From Polychytrium aggregatum (lineage: Eukaryota > Chytridiomycota > Chytridiomycetes > Polychytriales): a stretch of 64,000 nucleotides of DNA. The notes under the pieces are model-generated. The model saw only the letters and a list, made by a program, of their open reading frames with translations, made no database searches and was not told the origin of the DNA. The position numbers were made by a program, and so were the translations under genes. Where the stretch lies: assembly GCF_025602895.1 (NCBI RefSeq), contig NW_026516390.1:1-64000 (forward strand), given 5' to 3'. Each line of letters opens with the position of its first letter. The first letter of the stretch is position 1. Shown here piece by piece: positions 45,290 to 64,000 of this stretch.

Positions 45290-48200
45290 ATGAAGCTCCG
45301 GGCACTGCTGGCTTCGTCCCGGCTTGCCGCACGAGGGGCTTCCCGCAACCGAGGTCACTTTTGCGTTGGCTGCTCTTCTGTGTGCCTCACGACGGTCTCG
45401 GTTGGGCTTTTGATGACCATCCTGGCTGTGTCGCCGTCGGTCTTTCTCTACTTTGCCGAAACCATCAACGGCGAGTCGGATCTCGAACTCTGGCCCCGCG
45501 GCGAGTCTGGATGGCAGCGGCTCAACTACACTCGTATTTCCCAGGCCCTGCAAGACAGCAGCATCGCTCCATACCACTCGCCCCGTTTCTCAAGCATCGG
45601 CCTCAAGACCTACAATCCAAAACTCTGTCTCGGCTTCAGCGCCAGCACACCCTCCCTGAGCAACTTTACCTATGAGGGCCCTGACTCCTCTCCGGGCGAC
45701 TCTGGCGATATGACGACCCTCAAAGCCAGCGCGCGCTCGGCATGCCAAAGCTCGCCCAGCCGCTGCATGGACATCCTGTGTGCCAAGTCAGTCGATGCCT
45801 ACGTGTGGATCATTGACTCGCAGAAAGACGCCGACATTGGCATCAGCACTTCTTGGGGTCTGCCGCCTCTCCCTGCCGGTGGCATCTACATCAACACTCG
45901 CGCAGCCAACAGCCTTCAGGTCCAGGCCGGCGACTACATCTTTGTGCAGCTTCCCGATAGCCTCCTGCCGGCGACCCTTGACAGCGCCCGACGCTCGGCA
46001 TATGCTGCAAACTCCTCGATTCTCGTCAACGCTACGTTTTCGAATGGCAACCCGGTGCCCTGGGTCACGAACGTCCCCTTTCGCATCATCAGCGTCTTTG
46101 ACTCTGGAGGCACATACAAGTTCCCCAAAGGCTACCAGAAGAACAGCGTCATGGTCTTTGAGCTGCCCATGATGCTGGAGAGCCTTGCTCCGCATATCCA
46201 CCCACAGTACTCGAGCGCCTATGCGTCGGCGCTCCTGGCTGAATCTGCAAGGCAGACCCACTATGGCGAAGTCAGCGATACGATCTTTGCCTGCCCAAGC
46301 CAGCCTCGGAGTGCCTGCTACATGGACTCGGACTTTTCTGTTGTTGCCCGTCGCCTAGTCGACTGGGCCGGCCAGGTCTCTGAAGCCGTCGGCATCGATA
46401 GGTCAATGTTTCGCCTGTCCCAGATCAATACGTTACGTCAAGCAGCCGGCCTGTCCAAGTTCCTCGGGCTGGTTGTATCGCTGGTGGTGATCCTGTTTTG
46501 TGGACTTTCGTGCTTCTTGATCTACAGTCTGTTGCTAACCTTTGTGCAGACGCAGTCCCATGACCTCGGCATCCTTCGCATGGTTGGTTCAGGGAGATCG
46601 GTGATTGCTAATCTGATCACGGTATGTTTCCAGACCAACAGCGCAATCGTCATTTGGAAGGTTCTTGATAGTTCGGTGACGGCGTTTCTTGGGTCCTCTC
46701 GCCGTTTGATGTTGCGAGTCCGTCCCGTGCCAACTGAGTGTATCAATTCTGACCCGCCTATCATTCCGCCATGCCGACCCGCCTGCTGCTGGCGTTGCAT
46801 AATCTCCATTCCGCTCTGCACTTTGCCCTCAAACCGCGGTTGCAGCTGAGTGCTCTGAGCTACTCTCTTCCGGCGTGGGTCGCTGGCACAGTTGCAGCCC
46901 AAGCTCTCGTCGTCGTCGCCCGGATACTCTTGTTACGATTTCTGGATTTTACGATTCCATGGACGCTGTCGCTACAGGCAGTCGTCGTCTCGATTTTCCT
47001 GGCTGCGCTGGTTCCGCTACTGTCGTCACTGCAACCCATCGCCATGGCCGTCTCGAAGGATCTGCATAGCTCCTTGGTTCTGTCTGCCGCCCGTGCCGCA
47101 ACATTCACCCAGACTCTGGACCGAGGCTCGATGCTCGCCGGACTCTACGGCTCGTTGAAGTATCTTGTTGGATCGCTCGTCCTGTCGATGGCCTGTTTCT
47201 TGGTGTACATTCTGCTCCCAGAGTCTCTGGCGATCGAGAACCTCGGAATGCTGTTTTCGGTATTTCTGGGGCTCATCATCGTCGTGATCATCGGGCTTGT
47301 GGCTGTCTCGTTCAATCTACAGCCGGTTCTGGAGCACTGTGTGCTGTACTTGATATTTTCGGCTTTATTCTGGGAAGATGGAGCCTTGTCGGCACTCATC
47401 AAGAAGAATCTGGCGGTCCACCGACGCAACAACCAAAAGACAGCGGCAATGCTGTCGTTGGCCCTGGGATTCATTTTTTTCCTTAACATCAATCTCGACA
47501 TTGAGATTCGTTCTCTGCAGTACAGGTATATGGTCGATTTGGCATGGTCTCTGATTGCATTGTTTCGCAGCCATAAACGCAAACGAAAGCTGGACTTGGG
47601 CTGGACTTGGCCAAGGAGAGTGGCGGCTTGTTTGAGGTGTCAGTGACGCAGGGTCGACATCATTTGAATTTATCCCGAGTGAGACGATCAGCTGCGCTGA
47701 CTTGAGTCTCTGTTGCCGCAGCTATACACAGTCGGTCGGGAGCGACGTGCGAGTCAGCATCAACGCTGTCGACGGCTCGACCGGCTTGGCTTTCTCCTTG
47801 GCAAGCTTGAACCAAATCGAAGCCTTTTGCCAGTCCCGCCCAGACTTGGTCCTCGACTGGTCATATGTCTCATACCCGCTCACCGCTTTGTTGGCGACAG
47901 TCTTGTCCGACACCCTGGTCAGCAACGTCGGGCAGCTGGTGTCGTATCCCGTTTCGATTGTGGCGGTATCTCCAAACTACTTTGACATCGGCAGCAATGG
48001 CCCCGGAACAATATGGCCATTCCAAGTTGATCCGGACCTGTCGGCACAGTATCCTTCGATGAAGCAACAGCTTTACTCTGCCAAGGGCCTGCAGTCCGCC
48101 GTTCTCAGCGCAAACTTGCTGTCGGCCCTTGGGTTTGTGCGAGCTTCCTCGCCGACAAACTACTCGTGCCCGTTTGTGACTACGACGGCTCTCCAAGTGG

Positions 48201-48925
48201 ATGGCTCGACTGTTCAGTCAAACATGTCGACACTCTATCCCCTGGGATTCTTAGAAGACTGCTATCTCTGCACAATGACGCAGTACCCCACCTCTAGCGC
48301 CACGAGCATGCTTGTTTCCTTTCCGACATATCTGCAGCTTGCCCAAGGCATTCTCGAATCCGTCGGCGACATACCTATTCAGTATCTGCTTATCACGGCC
48401 ACCGATCCGTCCAATAGCAACCAGATCTACAACGGGCTCCTACAAATCATCGAAGGCACTTTGGACGACATCACCACGGTCGCGATCGAGACCCAGGCTG
48501 TCGACACGATCCAGCTGTATCTTGGACCGATCTTCGGGCTCGCGACTGTGCTGGTGATGCTCGTTTCCTTGTTCAGTCTCAACACAGCCATGTACTCCAA
48601 CATCCATCAGCAACTCAAGGAAATATCGATCCTGATGGCCATTGGACTGAGCCAGCGACAGCTCCTGCGCATCTTTATCTACGAGGCGTTCATAGTTTTG
48701 ATGGTATCGCTTGTGCTGGGAGCCGGTATCGGACTCTCGGTTGGGTACAGCATGGCGGCGCAGAACTCTGTCCTCGTTGAGGTTCCGGTGACTCCCCGGT
48801 TTCCGACCGAGGTGGCAGGCGTTGCAGTTGTGCTGAGCACTATCTCGGCTCTGGCAGCGACTTGGGGTCCCTTGCATGCTTTGGTCGTTCGCCGCTCGAT
48901 CATCGCCGGCCTGAAATCCACTTGA
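45290..48925 (+). CDS. Large FtsX/MacB-like membrane permease
   Basis: Three exons join in phase: 45290-46621, 46846-47525 and 47722-48925, giving 1071 residues. An N-terminal transmembrane helix (VSVGLLMTILAVSPSVFLYF, residues about 41-60) is followed by a large extracytoplasmic domain of about 330 residues with many Cys and N-glycosylation motifs. A first FtsX-type membrane block has FLGLVVSLVVILFCGLSCFL and then SHDLGILRMVGSGRS. Several more helices and a second ectodomain follow. The C-terminal FtsX block has KEISILMAIGLSQRQLLRIF with flanking helices. This is the duplicated plan of the ABC3/LolC-MacB permeases, but no ATPase domain is fused to it. Bacterial relatives are mechanotransducers or lipoprotein movers. 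The function in a fungus is unknown. Confidence 0.75.
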
Positions 48926-48949
48926 GGCATGCGCCAACGAGATACTATG

Positions 48950-49025
48950 CCGATCCCACATGTCGGCGTCGTATGTGATGGCCTGCGTCTGGCAATATCA
49001 TATGCAATGAAATCGATCACCTCGG
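48950..49025 (-). mobile_element. Diverged remnant of the Fanzor 3' tail
   Basis: About 70 bases align by eye with the 3' noncoding tail of E4 (40375-40447), for example CCCACATGTCGGCGTCGTAT against CCCGCATGTCGGTGTAGTAT, and GATCACCTCGGCAG against GATCACCTCGACAG. There are no recognisable terminal repeats. It looks like an old insertion in the 3' flank of the permease gene. Confidence 0.5.
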
Positions 49026-49245
49026 CAGTTGTGTCTTGGAAGTAATGGAGCTGATGTAGCAGCTTTCTATTGTTCCCAGATAGCTTATAAAGCGGAAGGT
49101 GGGCTTTTACATCTCATTTGTATCATACGAAAATAGTGCAAACTGTGTAATCAAAATAAAGAACAAGGAATCAAACCAAGCACATAAAGAAACAACCGCT
49201 AAAGCTCATGGGGCGACGCTCATTCGTTAACCCAGGGTCGACAAT

Positions 49246-51500
49246 CTAAAAGTTGGCGGTGGGGGCAACGAGCGGAGTCGAAGCGGTGATGGTGGCGGCT
49301 ATGCTCGATACAGAGAAGATCAAGCCCGAGGGGGTGACAGTGGCAGTCACGGTCTCTTTGATGACGTCGGTGAGAGTAGCGGTAAAGGTAGCGGTGAGGA
49401 TGGAGGTAATTGTATCGGTGATGGTGGCGGTGGGCAGGGCTGTCGAAGTTGGGATGAAGACTGTGGATGTGGCAGAAGTAGGCGAGGCAGTGGCGGACGT
49501 GCGGGTGGACGGGAGAGTCGAAGATGGGAATGTCGAAAAAGCCGTGGTAGTGGTGGTGGTGGATTTTGAAACGGAGGCCGAGGCAGAGGCAGAAGCGGAC
49601 GCAGACGAGGAAAGAGAGTGAGAAGTAGAGGAGACAGTCGACGAGGGAGAAGACGAAGAGGAAGAAGCGTGGGTAGAGGAAGCCGAGGATGTGGTGGAGG
49701 ACGAGGAAGCAGGGTGGGAAGAGGGGGCAGAGGAAGTAGTAGAGGAAGAAGCGTGGGTAGAGGAAGCCGAGGAAGTAGTAGACGAGGAAGAAGCGGGGTG
49801 GGAAGAGGAGACAGAGGATGTGGTGGAGGACGAGGAAGCGGGGTGGGAAGAGGACACAGAGGAAGTAGTAGACGAGGAAGCGGGGTGGGAAGAGGAGGTA
49901 GAGGATATGGTGGAGGAGGAAGAAGCGGGGTGGGAAGAGGAGACAGAGGATGTGGTGGAGGACGAGGAAGCGGGGTGGGAAGAGGGGGCAGAGGAAGTAG
50001 TAGAGGAAGCGGGGTGGGTAGAGGAAGCAGAGGATATGGTGGAGGAGGAAGAAGCGGGGTGGGAAGAGGAGACAGAGGATGTGGTGGAGGACGAGGAAGC
50101 AGGGTTGGTAGAGGAAGCAGAGCTTGTGGCGGAGGATGAAGAAGAGTGAACGCTTGTAGCAGTGCTCGTGGGGGTGTTCGTCGGAGTGGTGGTGGGAGTG
50201 GTGGTAGTAGTGGAGGATCTGATGGTTGTCGGAGTGGTGGTGGGAGTGGTGGTAGTAGTGGAGGATCTGATGGTTGTCGGAGTGGTGGTGGGAGTGGTGG
50301 TGGTTGTGGTAGTTGTGGTAGTTGTGGTGGTTGTGGTGGTTGTAGTGGTTGCCTGCACCGACGACGAGGGGCTCGAAAGCGGAGGAGCATAGCAGCCTTG
50401 ATGGGCATTCGACCACTGCTTCTGAACAATGTAGTTGTTTCCGTCGGTGCCGGTAATGGTAGCATGAATGTGATTGCAGAGATCGCCGATCTCGTTGCCG
50501 TTACCATCGGTCCAGCCGTTGAAGATAGGGTCGGTGATGGTCTCGAACAGCTCATGGGACGAGACAGATTGCAGGTTGTTGAGGGTGGAGGGATCGCTGC
50601 CGCATCCGCCCGCGCATCCGCTGGTACTCAGGTCGGGCATGACGCCGTAGGTGAGGTAGTAAATTTGGGTTCCGGGAATATCCCCGATATAAACGGCACT
50701 GTGGAAAGCGCAGAACACGACGCAGGACTGTTCGCCGCCAGCGGTAATGGTGTACCCGGGGGGAAAGTGGATAGGGTAGTACGTGTTCTGGGTGGGGACC
50801 AGAGTTCCGCTTGCAACAAGTCCATGGAGCCAGGTCTGGTTCACAGCAATGAAGGGCCATTATTAGTAAAGTTGGAATGCGATACGCATCAAACCAGGGT
50901 CCGTGAGTGATTCATGCTGGCTGCCGATCAATTGCTCAATACCCCCGAAAGGGCAACTGTACCTGGATGGCGGAGTTGTCGATGGTAGTGTTGGGACCGA
51001 TACTCTTGACGATCGAGGACGAGAAGGTGCCGGTGCCAATGTTTTGGCTCGGGGTATCGTACTCAGACACTGAGGCAGATAGAAGTGTAAGAGCGAGGTA
51101 CATTCGATAGATGTCAGCTTAGACATCTCCCACTCGATGAGATGGCCTTGGACTCGCAACCATGCAGAGACTCGGCACACAGACGGAGCAAGCACGTACG
51201 CCAAGCCAGGTAGGACGAGCCGACGATTGCACTATAGAAAGTGTTGAGCTGGCTCTGGTAGTTCACGTTGCTGCCGTAGTAGATGGGGTGGACGTTGACG
51301 TTGGGGACAATCGGTCCGCTGCCGTAGATGAGCCGGGTGGTGGTAGTGGTGGCAAGGTTGCTTGCACCAGGGGCACCGTCGAGGTACTGGATGCCGTTGG
51401 GGCGAGGCGAGTCTTGTCTGATTCGGAGCTTGGCGGCCGGGAGAGCCGCAGCGGTGGCCGAAAGCGCCAGCGCCAGAAGGGAAGCCTGCATGGGGAGCAT
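49246..51500 (-). CDS. Secreted EXORDIUM/PHI-1-like protein with mucin-like Ser/Thr tail
   Basis: Three exons join in phase: 51500-51200, 51069-50963 and 50835-49246, giving 665 residues. Residues 1-20 are a signal peptide. The folded part (about 60-310) follows the phosphate-induced protein 1 pattern: VHPIYYGSNVNYQSQLNTFY, SSYLAWLSEYDTPSQNIGTG, FPPGYTI, then VSSHELFETITDPIFNGWTD and GNEIGDLCNH. In plants, EXORDIUM proteins are extracellular and promote growth; chytrid relatives are not characterised. Residues from about 335 on are a Thr run followed by about 200 residues of SSSHPASSSSTTSS-type repeats, then a Ser/Thr/Ala tail ending VAPTANF, likely O-glycosylated. No clear GPI signal is visible. 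It could act at the cell surface or in adhesion, by inference. Confidence 0.75.
49620..50140 (-). repeat. Tandem coding repeats of the mucin-like tail
   Basis: A unit of about 42-60 bases encoding SSxHPASSSSTTSSxS recurs about a dozen times with small changes, alternating between HPASSSS and HASSSS forms. The opposite strand shows long Glu/Arg/Gly frames, which are only the complement of these repeats. Confidence 0.85.
50200..50350 (-). repeat. Thr-codon microsatellite with a duplicated 57-base block
   Basis: A run of ACN codons forms the start of the tail. It includes a near-exact tandem duplication around 50212-50268 and 50269-50310 (unit TTIRSSTTTTTPTTTP). Confidence 0.75.
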
Positions 51501-52749
51501 TGGCGGAAGTTGGTGCAGGATGCCGGGCGAGTTTGCGGGAGAGCGCAGGAGCCGATGTCGAGAGCGCCGTGGTTGGCAAGCGGCCCTGCGGTTTTAACTG
51601 CCCCGGCGTCGTTGCGGCAGCCCAAGGAGCAGCAGCGCGAGGTGGTGGGAAATCTGCCGGCCGAACAAACGTGCCTGGTCAGGGCCAGAGACGCGCGGGC
51701 ATCGTGGCACACGTTGCAGTGGGGGTGCCTTTGTGCGAGAGCGGCCGCTGCATTGTGGTTATGATGGAGCGCCGCTTCCATCCGAGGCCGGCGAATGCCA
51801 CTGGCAGAGCCAGCAGCTGCCTTGGAGCGTGGCTGCCTGGTGGCTGCGACGGAAAGGGGGACATGTGGATCTGGCTCGGTGCCTGCAGACACGTTCCGGC
51901 GATCGGTTTGGCCGGACCAGCGCCGATTGGCAGACCAGCGAAGCCGTATCGGCAGCGATGCCCGGCACGCCGGGATACGTGGAATATCCAGGACAGGCGG
52001 CGGATCCGATTTCTGCAGGCACGCCTCGGCCGCAGCCGTGCTGCTCGTCCGGAGGAGTCGTTGTTGGTGGTGCAGACCGCAACAGGCAACCCATCCCTGG
52101 CACGTTCGAGCGGTGCGGGTGGTGGAGAGGCCCAGCGAGATCAGCGGCCTTGAGCGGTTGATTGCGAAAGCCTGCAGCGCAAGCACCACGGGGACAAGTA
52201 CCTCATACAGCCGCATCGTCGTCGTGGCCGTCGCTTTTGCCAGGCCGATGGCGAGGACGCAAAATGGCAACGCGGAGATCGAGGACAGCAAAGACCATGC
52301 AATCATCTGCTCATGGACCGCATGTTGGCGACGGCTGATCGCGCATGGGACTCTCCCTGGCTTGTCGTGGGATCGCCTGAAATCGCCTGAAATCGCCTGG
52401 GATTGCCTGGGGGTGGGGCTGCGACGCAGAGCTGTCCCGCCGATGATTGCGGTTCAAGCAACCGAGGCATACCTGACAAGACTAAAGCACACCAGGGCAA
52501 GAGGCCCTGCTGTCCCACCGACGTCCTGGTCAGGCGATCGCTCAAGTATCCAGCATCGGCCCGCCTGCAATCCAACTTTGCCTGCTGCCGCCTTCGTCGC
52601 TCGGCCCACCAACCAGTCCATCAACCGGTCCATCAACCAGTCCACCAACCGGTTCATCATCGACGCAGCCCATCGACGCAGCCCATCGACGCAGCAGTCG
52701 GGCGCTCCACCAACCCAGCACCGATTCAGTTGCATTTGCCCCGCTCGCC
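51501..52749. other. Long divergent intergenic region, no gene recognised
   Basis: The region lies between two start codons that point away from each other. Open frames across it are Arg/Pro/Gly-rich and lack domains. Near 52610-52695 there are short tandem repeats (CATCAACCGGTC, then CCCATCGACGCAG) just before the ABCC start. Confidence 0.45.
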
Positions 52750-60268
<7,519 letters not shown>

Positions 60269-60963
60269 TGGCGGCGCAAATGTCGCTGTCCGGGCGTGCT
60301 GGGATAGCTCGGCGACAGAAACCAGTGCTGCATTCTCCGTTGCACATCGCCGTCGCCAGCAGCATCATCCTGTGCATGCTGGTAATATGACGATCGATTC
60401 CACAGCTGCATCGATCACCTTTGAACAAGGCTACACTCACTCTGATGCTATTGATGAAGCCTGTCGGCTTTGGGGGCTGGCTCGCTGGCTCTAGTGTTAG
60501 GCTCACAGAGTCGGTGGAAGGAGTCTGTCCGAGCGCTTTCCCGGCTGAGCGTTATGCCCCTGCCTCTCGATCCTGGCGATGGTGGCCTTCTGTTTGGGGA
60601 TTTTCGTGGAGAGTTGTGCTGGAACTTGCGACAACAGCTGATGAGACAAAACCGCCCGATGGGACCGCCAGTTGAGTCACCGATGAAGCCACTGAAAGAG
60701 CCTCCGCCCCGTCGCCAAAGTATCTCGAGCCTCGACCCTGTTTGGCCATTCGTCGAATTCATTTCCGATGCAGTTTATTAAATTTGCTCAGATGCCATTC
60801 AAAGTGAAGATCAGTGCGCAGTGTTGGGGCCATGTGGATTTGATGACTCTGGGTCCAGGATGCAACAATTCATCAATACTGACGGGGACTGAGGGGGAAG
60901 TGAACAACAAGCTTTATAATCCAATATAGACAAGCCGTACAAAATGAACACGCGCTATTCGGT
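60269..60963. other. Convergent 3' region
   Basis: This holds the 3' ends of the ABCC gene and of the GTPase gene. A 103-codon frame at 60470-60781 (plus) is Pro/Arg-rich at its end and has no family features, so I did not call it. Confidence 0.4.
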
Positions 60964-63047
60964 TCATGGCTTGAAAGCCTTGAAGAATAGCTTGAGCTTG
61001 AACATGAACTTTTTGAAGCCTTTCCGAGGGGGTTGTGCTGGGGTAACGCTGGGTGCCGGCGGTGGCGGTGGTGGGGGAGGAATGAGACCAAGCGACTTCT
61101 TCATCTCCTCGTGGGTCGGAATCGCACCGGTGTGCTTTGCCAGAGCGCCGACCATCACCCGCTTCTCGCTTTCGTATATCTGCTTGAGCTCACTCAGGCT
61201 TTGGAGAGGGCTTTTGGAGCCAGCGGAGGTGCCGGTCGCAGCGGTCACCTCGATGCTTGCCCCCTTTTCTTCCTCGATGAGATGGTTGATATACTCAATG
61301 ATCGCATCGTTGTACAGTATGATTCCGTTTTCTTTGACAAAGGCAGAGTAGCTGGAGGCATTTCCTATGAGGCGTGCTTCTTCACCTGTGAGGCGAGAAA
61401 TGGCGCTCCTGAGGGAGCTGATGGAGCTCTCGAGTTTCCTTCCCGCCTCATTCTGGCTGTTAACTTGGCTTGTGGCGTGTCTGTTCATGATTTTTTTGGT
61501 TTTATAGACGACCTCCCAGTTGATTTGCATGTGGAGCTTGAAGCTGCGACCGCAACTTGAGCACAATTCATTTTTGAACATACTGGAGCCTTGAAACAGT
61601 GGGTCGCCGATGACTCCGATGCGAGAGTTTGGCAAATAGAAGGGCTCGGCACACTTGGTGATGTAGTCGGTCATGCTCTTCCCATTCTCATCGCTGGTGT
61701 GCTTGACGCAGTCTTGGTGAGCGCAGACCAAAACATTGTGGGACAGAAACTTCTTGGCACCGTAGCTCAGATCGACTGTCAAGGCACTCCGAAGGTCTCC
61801 AGCGGCGGCTTGAGCTTCGCTGAGCGCCTCGACATGGTTGTTCAGTGCTCGGGTGTTTTTGGTGATAGATGCGCCGACCTCGATGATGGGCTTGCACAGC
61901 TCCAGGATTTTCTCTCTGGCCTTGTACAGCACAACCGTTTTCTCGGAAGCGTGGCTCTCGAGGCCTTGCGATGGTCTCCAGGAGCCTGTGACACGCCATG
62001 GACGAGTTTATCCACGAGCTATGAAAGTCCCTTTGCTCCGCCTCTGTGAAGTTGACCTGTCCCCTTGCAAGGAGATATCGATAGGCCTCGTTGTCGACCA
62101 TGAAGAGGTTGCTCTTGTTGATTGGGATGTCGACCCCAGAGTCGCGCTTGACCTCATTCAGCAGCTTCTTCAGCGCCGGCATCGTGTCTCCCGGACGGTA
62201 GAGAGTGCTTCTGGCATTGGTGAACATGAACAGGATGTTTCTGACACAGTCCTTGTGCAAGCTCTTGAGGAGTTCCTTGATGCAGAAGCGGAACCAAGTG
62301 GTCAGGCGGCTGTTGTTTGGCTTCAGTAGCATCAAGATGCCGTTGATTTCGGGATAGTCAGCGATGTACTTGATGATGAGGTCCATGTTATCCTTGTCTT
62401 GCTGGATACCGCGAGTGTCGCCCATGCCGGGTGTGTCGATGATCCGGCATATTACTTTGCGGCCGGTAGATAGATATGTGGTGAACTCATAAGTCCTGGG
62501 ATGCTGCGTGCAGGAGGTGCCTACTACATGTCTCTCATTCATATGAGCGTCGGTGAGATCAGCCTCGCCGACTTCGGCTTCGACTTCGGCTTCGACTTCG
62601 GCTTCGACTTCGGCTTCGGCTTCGGCTTCGGCTGGATCTTGTGATGATTCTGGCAGATCTTTTAAAAGATGCCGCCGCGGTTATTAGTCAAAGAGTTCGG
62701 AGCACATTTGCCGGCACATTCCCATCGGACCTGGCCATATCACCCAGCTCGCTGACTGAGCACCTACCAGGAACAGAGTTGGTCACTGCGAGACGGTCTG
62801 AGGATATCTCGATTTCTTTGTCCGCATCGACATCATAGAGGTAGAAGCTCGTTGGAATGAGCGTCAGGGCGTCGTTGAGGTTGATATCGTTGATGTCCTT
62901 GAAGGTGAGGTAGTTGGCCAAGGCGTTGATGAGGGTTGACTTTCCGACACCTGTTTCACCAAGGATGAGGATGTTGTATTCCAGAGGCGGCTCTTCGGGC
63001 AGCATCTTCTCTGTCGGGACCTCTTCGATCAAGCTCACTGGCCTCAT
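60964..63047 (-). pseudogene. AIG1/GIMAP-like GTPase with an apparent frameshift
   Basis: Exon 1 (63047-62768) encodes the P-loop GETGVGKSTLINAL after a short leader. Exon 2 (from 62649, phase-consistent) starts with an acidic EAEAEV repeat and continues to the G3 motif IIDTPGMGDTRG and the rest of the G domain. At about 61950-61965 the frame shifts by one base: CHRLLETIA is in one frame, and ESHASEKTVVLYKAREKILE and everything after it in another. The downstream part has CxxC-like metal ligands (CAHQDC, CSSCGRSF), coiled coils, a Pro8 run and a basic C-terminus (GFKKFMFKLKLFFKAFKP) that could bind membrane. Joined, it would be about 650 residues. It could be a recent pseudogene, a sequencing error or a missed small intron. 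A possible upstream exon at 63050-63232 was not joined. Confidence 0.7.
62572..62636 (-). repeat. Glu-Ala/Glu-Val coding hexamer repeat
   Basis: Ten or so copies of GAAGCC or GAAGTC in tandem encode the acidic EAEAEV stretch at the start of exon 2 of the GTPase. Such repeats change length easily. Confidence 0.85.
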
Positions 63048-64000
63048 CAGCCACTCAGTGTTGGCCTCGTCGGCTTGTCGAGGTACTCAAAGATACCGTC
63101 CGGTATTGACCTGGCAGCTGAACCTCGGACTCGGGCAGATGGGCTCAGATCATTGAACTTGTGGATTCGTCCGAGCTGAGGTAGGAGCTGTGTTGCGGAT
63201 GATGTTGTACCTTTGCGCTTACGTAGAATCATTTGGGAGCGAATTTATTCAAGCCTGAGTCGTCGATGGCAGCGAGCATCTTTTGAATCAGAGAGAAACT
63301 TGGGAAGATGGGCGACGGAAAAACGAGAATATTGGGGCTGACGTTCAACAAGCGCGGTTCTTCCTCGGACGAGCCGAGGGGGGTTTTATTGCTTTGAGCT
63401 GGAGCGCCGGAGAGAACGGAGTCGGCGGCAACACGAGCGGGTTGAATCGAGCTTCAGCCAGAGAGGCGATTCCCCGTCGTCACGACCAGGAAACGTGGAC
63501 GGCAAGATAGCATATTATTGGCCAGGTTCTGGGTATCCCTCGAGCGCTGTGTGGCTCGTTCTGGTGCCCTCATCGAGCGCACATGGCCCGAGCGAACACG
63601 CATCGGGACATGGCCCGGCGTTCGTCAATAACCGTCATATTTTCTGATAATCATCATACACATGCTGAGCGGAGTCTCTTGAGGAGACCGCGCGCCCTGT
63701 TGGTCAGAATCAGGACAAGGGCGAGTGCTGCGCGAGTTCCCCAGCCGTGACACCAATCTTTGTGTGGCATTGCACCCCGGTGGCGTCTTTCTCTTGGGCT
63801 CGCCTGACAAGGCGGAGGTATCGGCCCGACTGCGGTATCGGCCCGAGGAGAGGCAGAGCAGCGCATCGAACGCCACCATGGGGTGCTGAGGGAGTTGTGC
63901 GGTCGCGGCCCTTGCTCACGATGGCATCACAACGAAACCCCAAGACGATGGGCATCGCTGCAGCAGAGAGGCATGCGGCATGTTCGGCTGATGGACTGTT
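63048..64000. other. Upstream of the GTPase; nothing else recognised
   Basis: A minus-strand frame at 63050-63232 (MILRKRKGTTSS onward) could be an upstream exon of the GTPase, since it ends close to the conserved part, but no acceptable splice pair was found. The remaining 750 bases hold no feature I can support. Confidence 0.4.

Noticed and set aside
49618-50150. Glu/Val- and Arg/Gly-rich plus-strand frames
   Set aside because: They are the complement of the Ser/Thr repeat tail of the secreted protein.
50510-50590. SHELFETITDP as a zinc-protease active site
   Set aside because: The HExxH pattern is incomplete (HELFE lacks the second His). The motif is the conserved EXORDIUM block instead.

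Overview
This window is nuclear DNA from a zoosporic, chytrid-like fungus. It is GC-rich, its genes are split by many short GT-AG introns, and the gene set mixes fungal housekeeping genes with cilium and centriole genes (IFT121/WDR35 and POC5) that Dikarya lack. The species cannot be named from the sequence.

Layout, left to right: the cut end of a DNA transposon (1-195, E0); a MOB4/phocein gene (+); a NUDT15-like Nudix hydrolase (-); a Ubc1/UBE2K-type E2 with a UBA domain (-), head-to-head with RIB7 of riboflavin synthesis (+); BLOC1S1 (-); an ABCG half-transporter (-), head-to-head with the arginine methyltransferase PRMT1/RMT1 (+); a transposon island (16873-21256); a small secretory-pathway membrane protein (+); IFT121/WDR35 (-), head-to-head with an F-box gene (+); a Dabb-domain gene (-); a small MIC12-like gene (+); a mitochondrial ATPase inhibitor with two inhibitory motifs (+); UDP-glucuronate decarboxylase (+); two short deletion-derivative transposons (E3, E4); an HP1-type chromodomain gene (-); POC5 (-), head-to-head with a large FtsX-like permease (+); a secreted EXORDIUM-like protein with a mucin-like tail (-); an ABCC/MRP transporter (+); and an AIG1-like GTPase (-) with an apparent frameshift.

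The most interesting feature is the transposon island. Element E1 (16873-20615) is bounded by TA dinucleotides and imperfect inverted repeats. It carries a Tc1-type DD34E transposase gene (one frame break) and an intact 790-residue Fanzor gene, the eukaryotic relative of TnpB RNA-guided nucleases. The Fanzor shows RuvC-I and RuvC-III aspartates, a four-cysteine zinc ribbon and the rearranged RuvC-II glutamate described for this family. The window also holds a second Fanzor relative reduced to its C-terminal half (E2), a further deleted copy of it (E3), a 250-bp miniature (E4) that keeps mainly the last Fanzor codons plus the 3' noncoding tail, and a diverged tail remnant near 48950. The repeated survival of the 3' tail makes it the best place to look for the guide (omega) RNA.

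Exon boundaries given for most genes were read by eye from GT/AG sites, reading phase and remembered family conservation. They are phase-consistent where listed as joins. For IFT121, POC5 and the ABCC transporter only spans and some exons are given. No database search was run.
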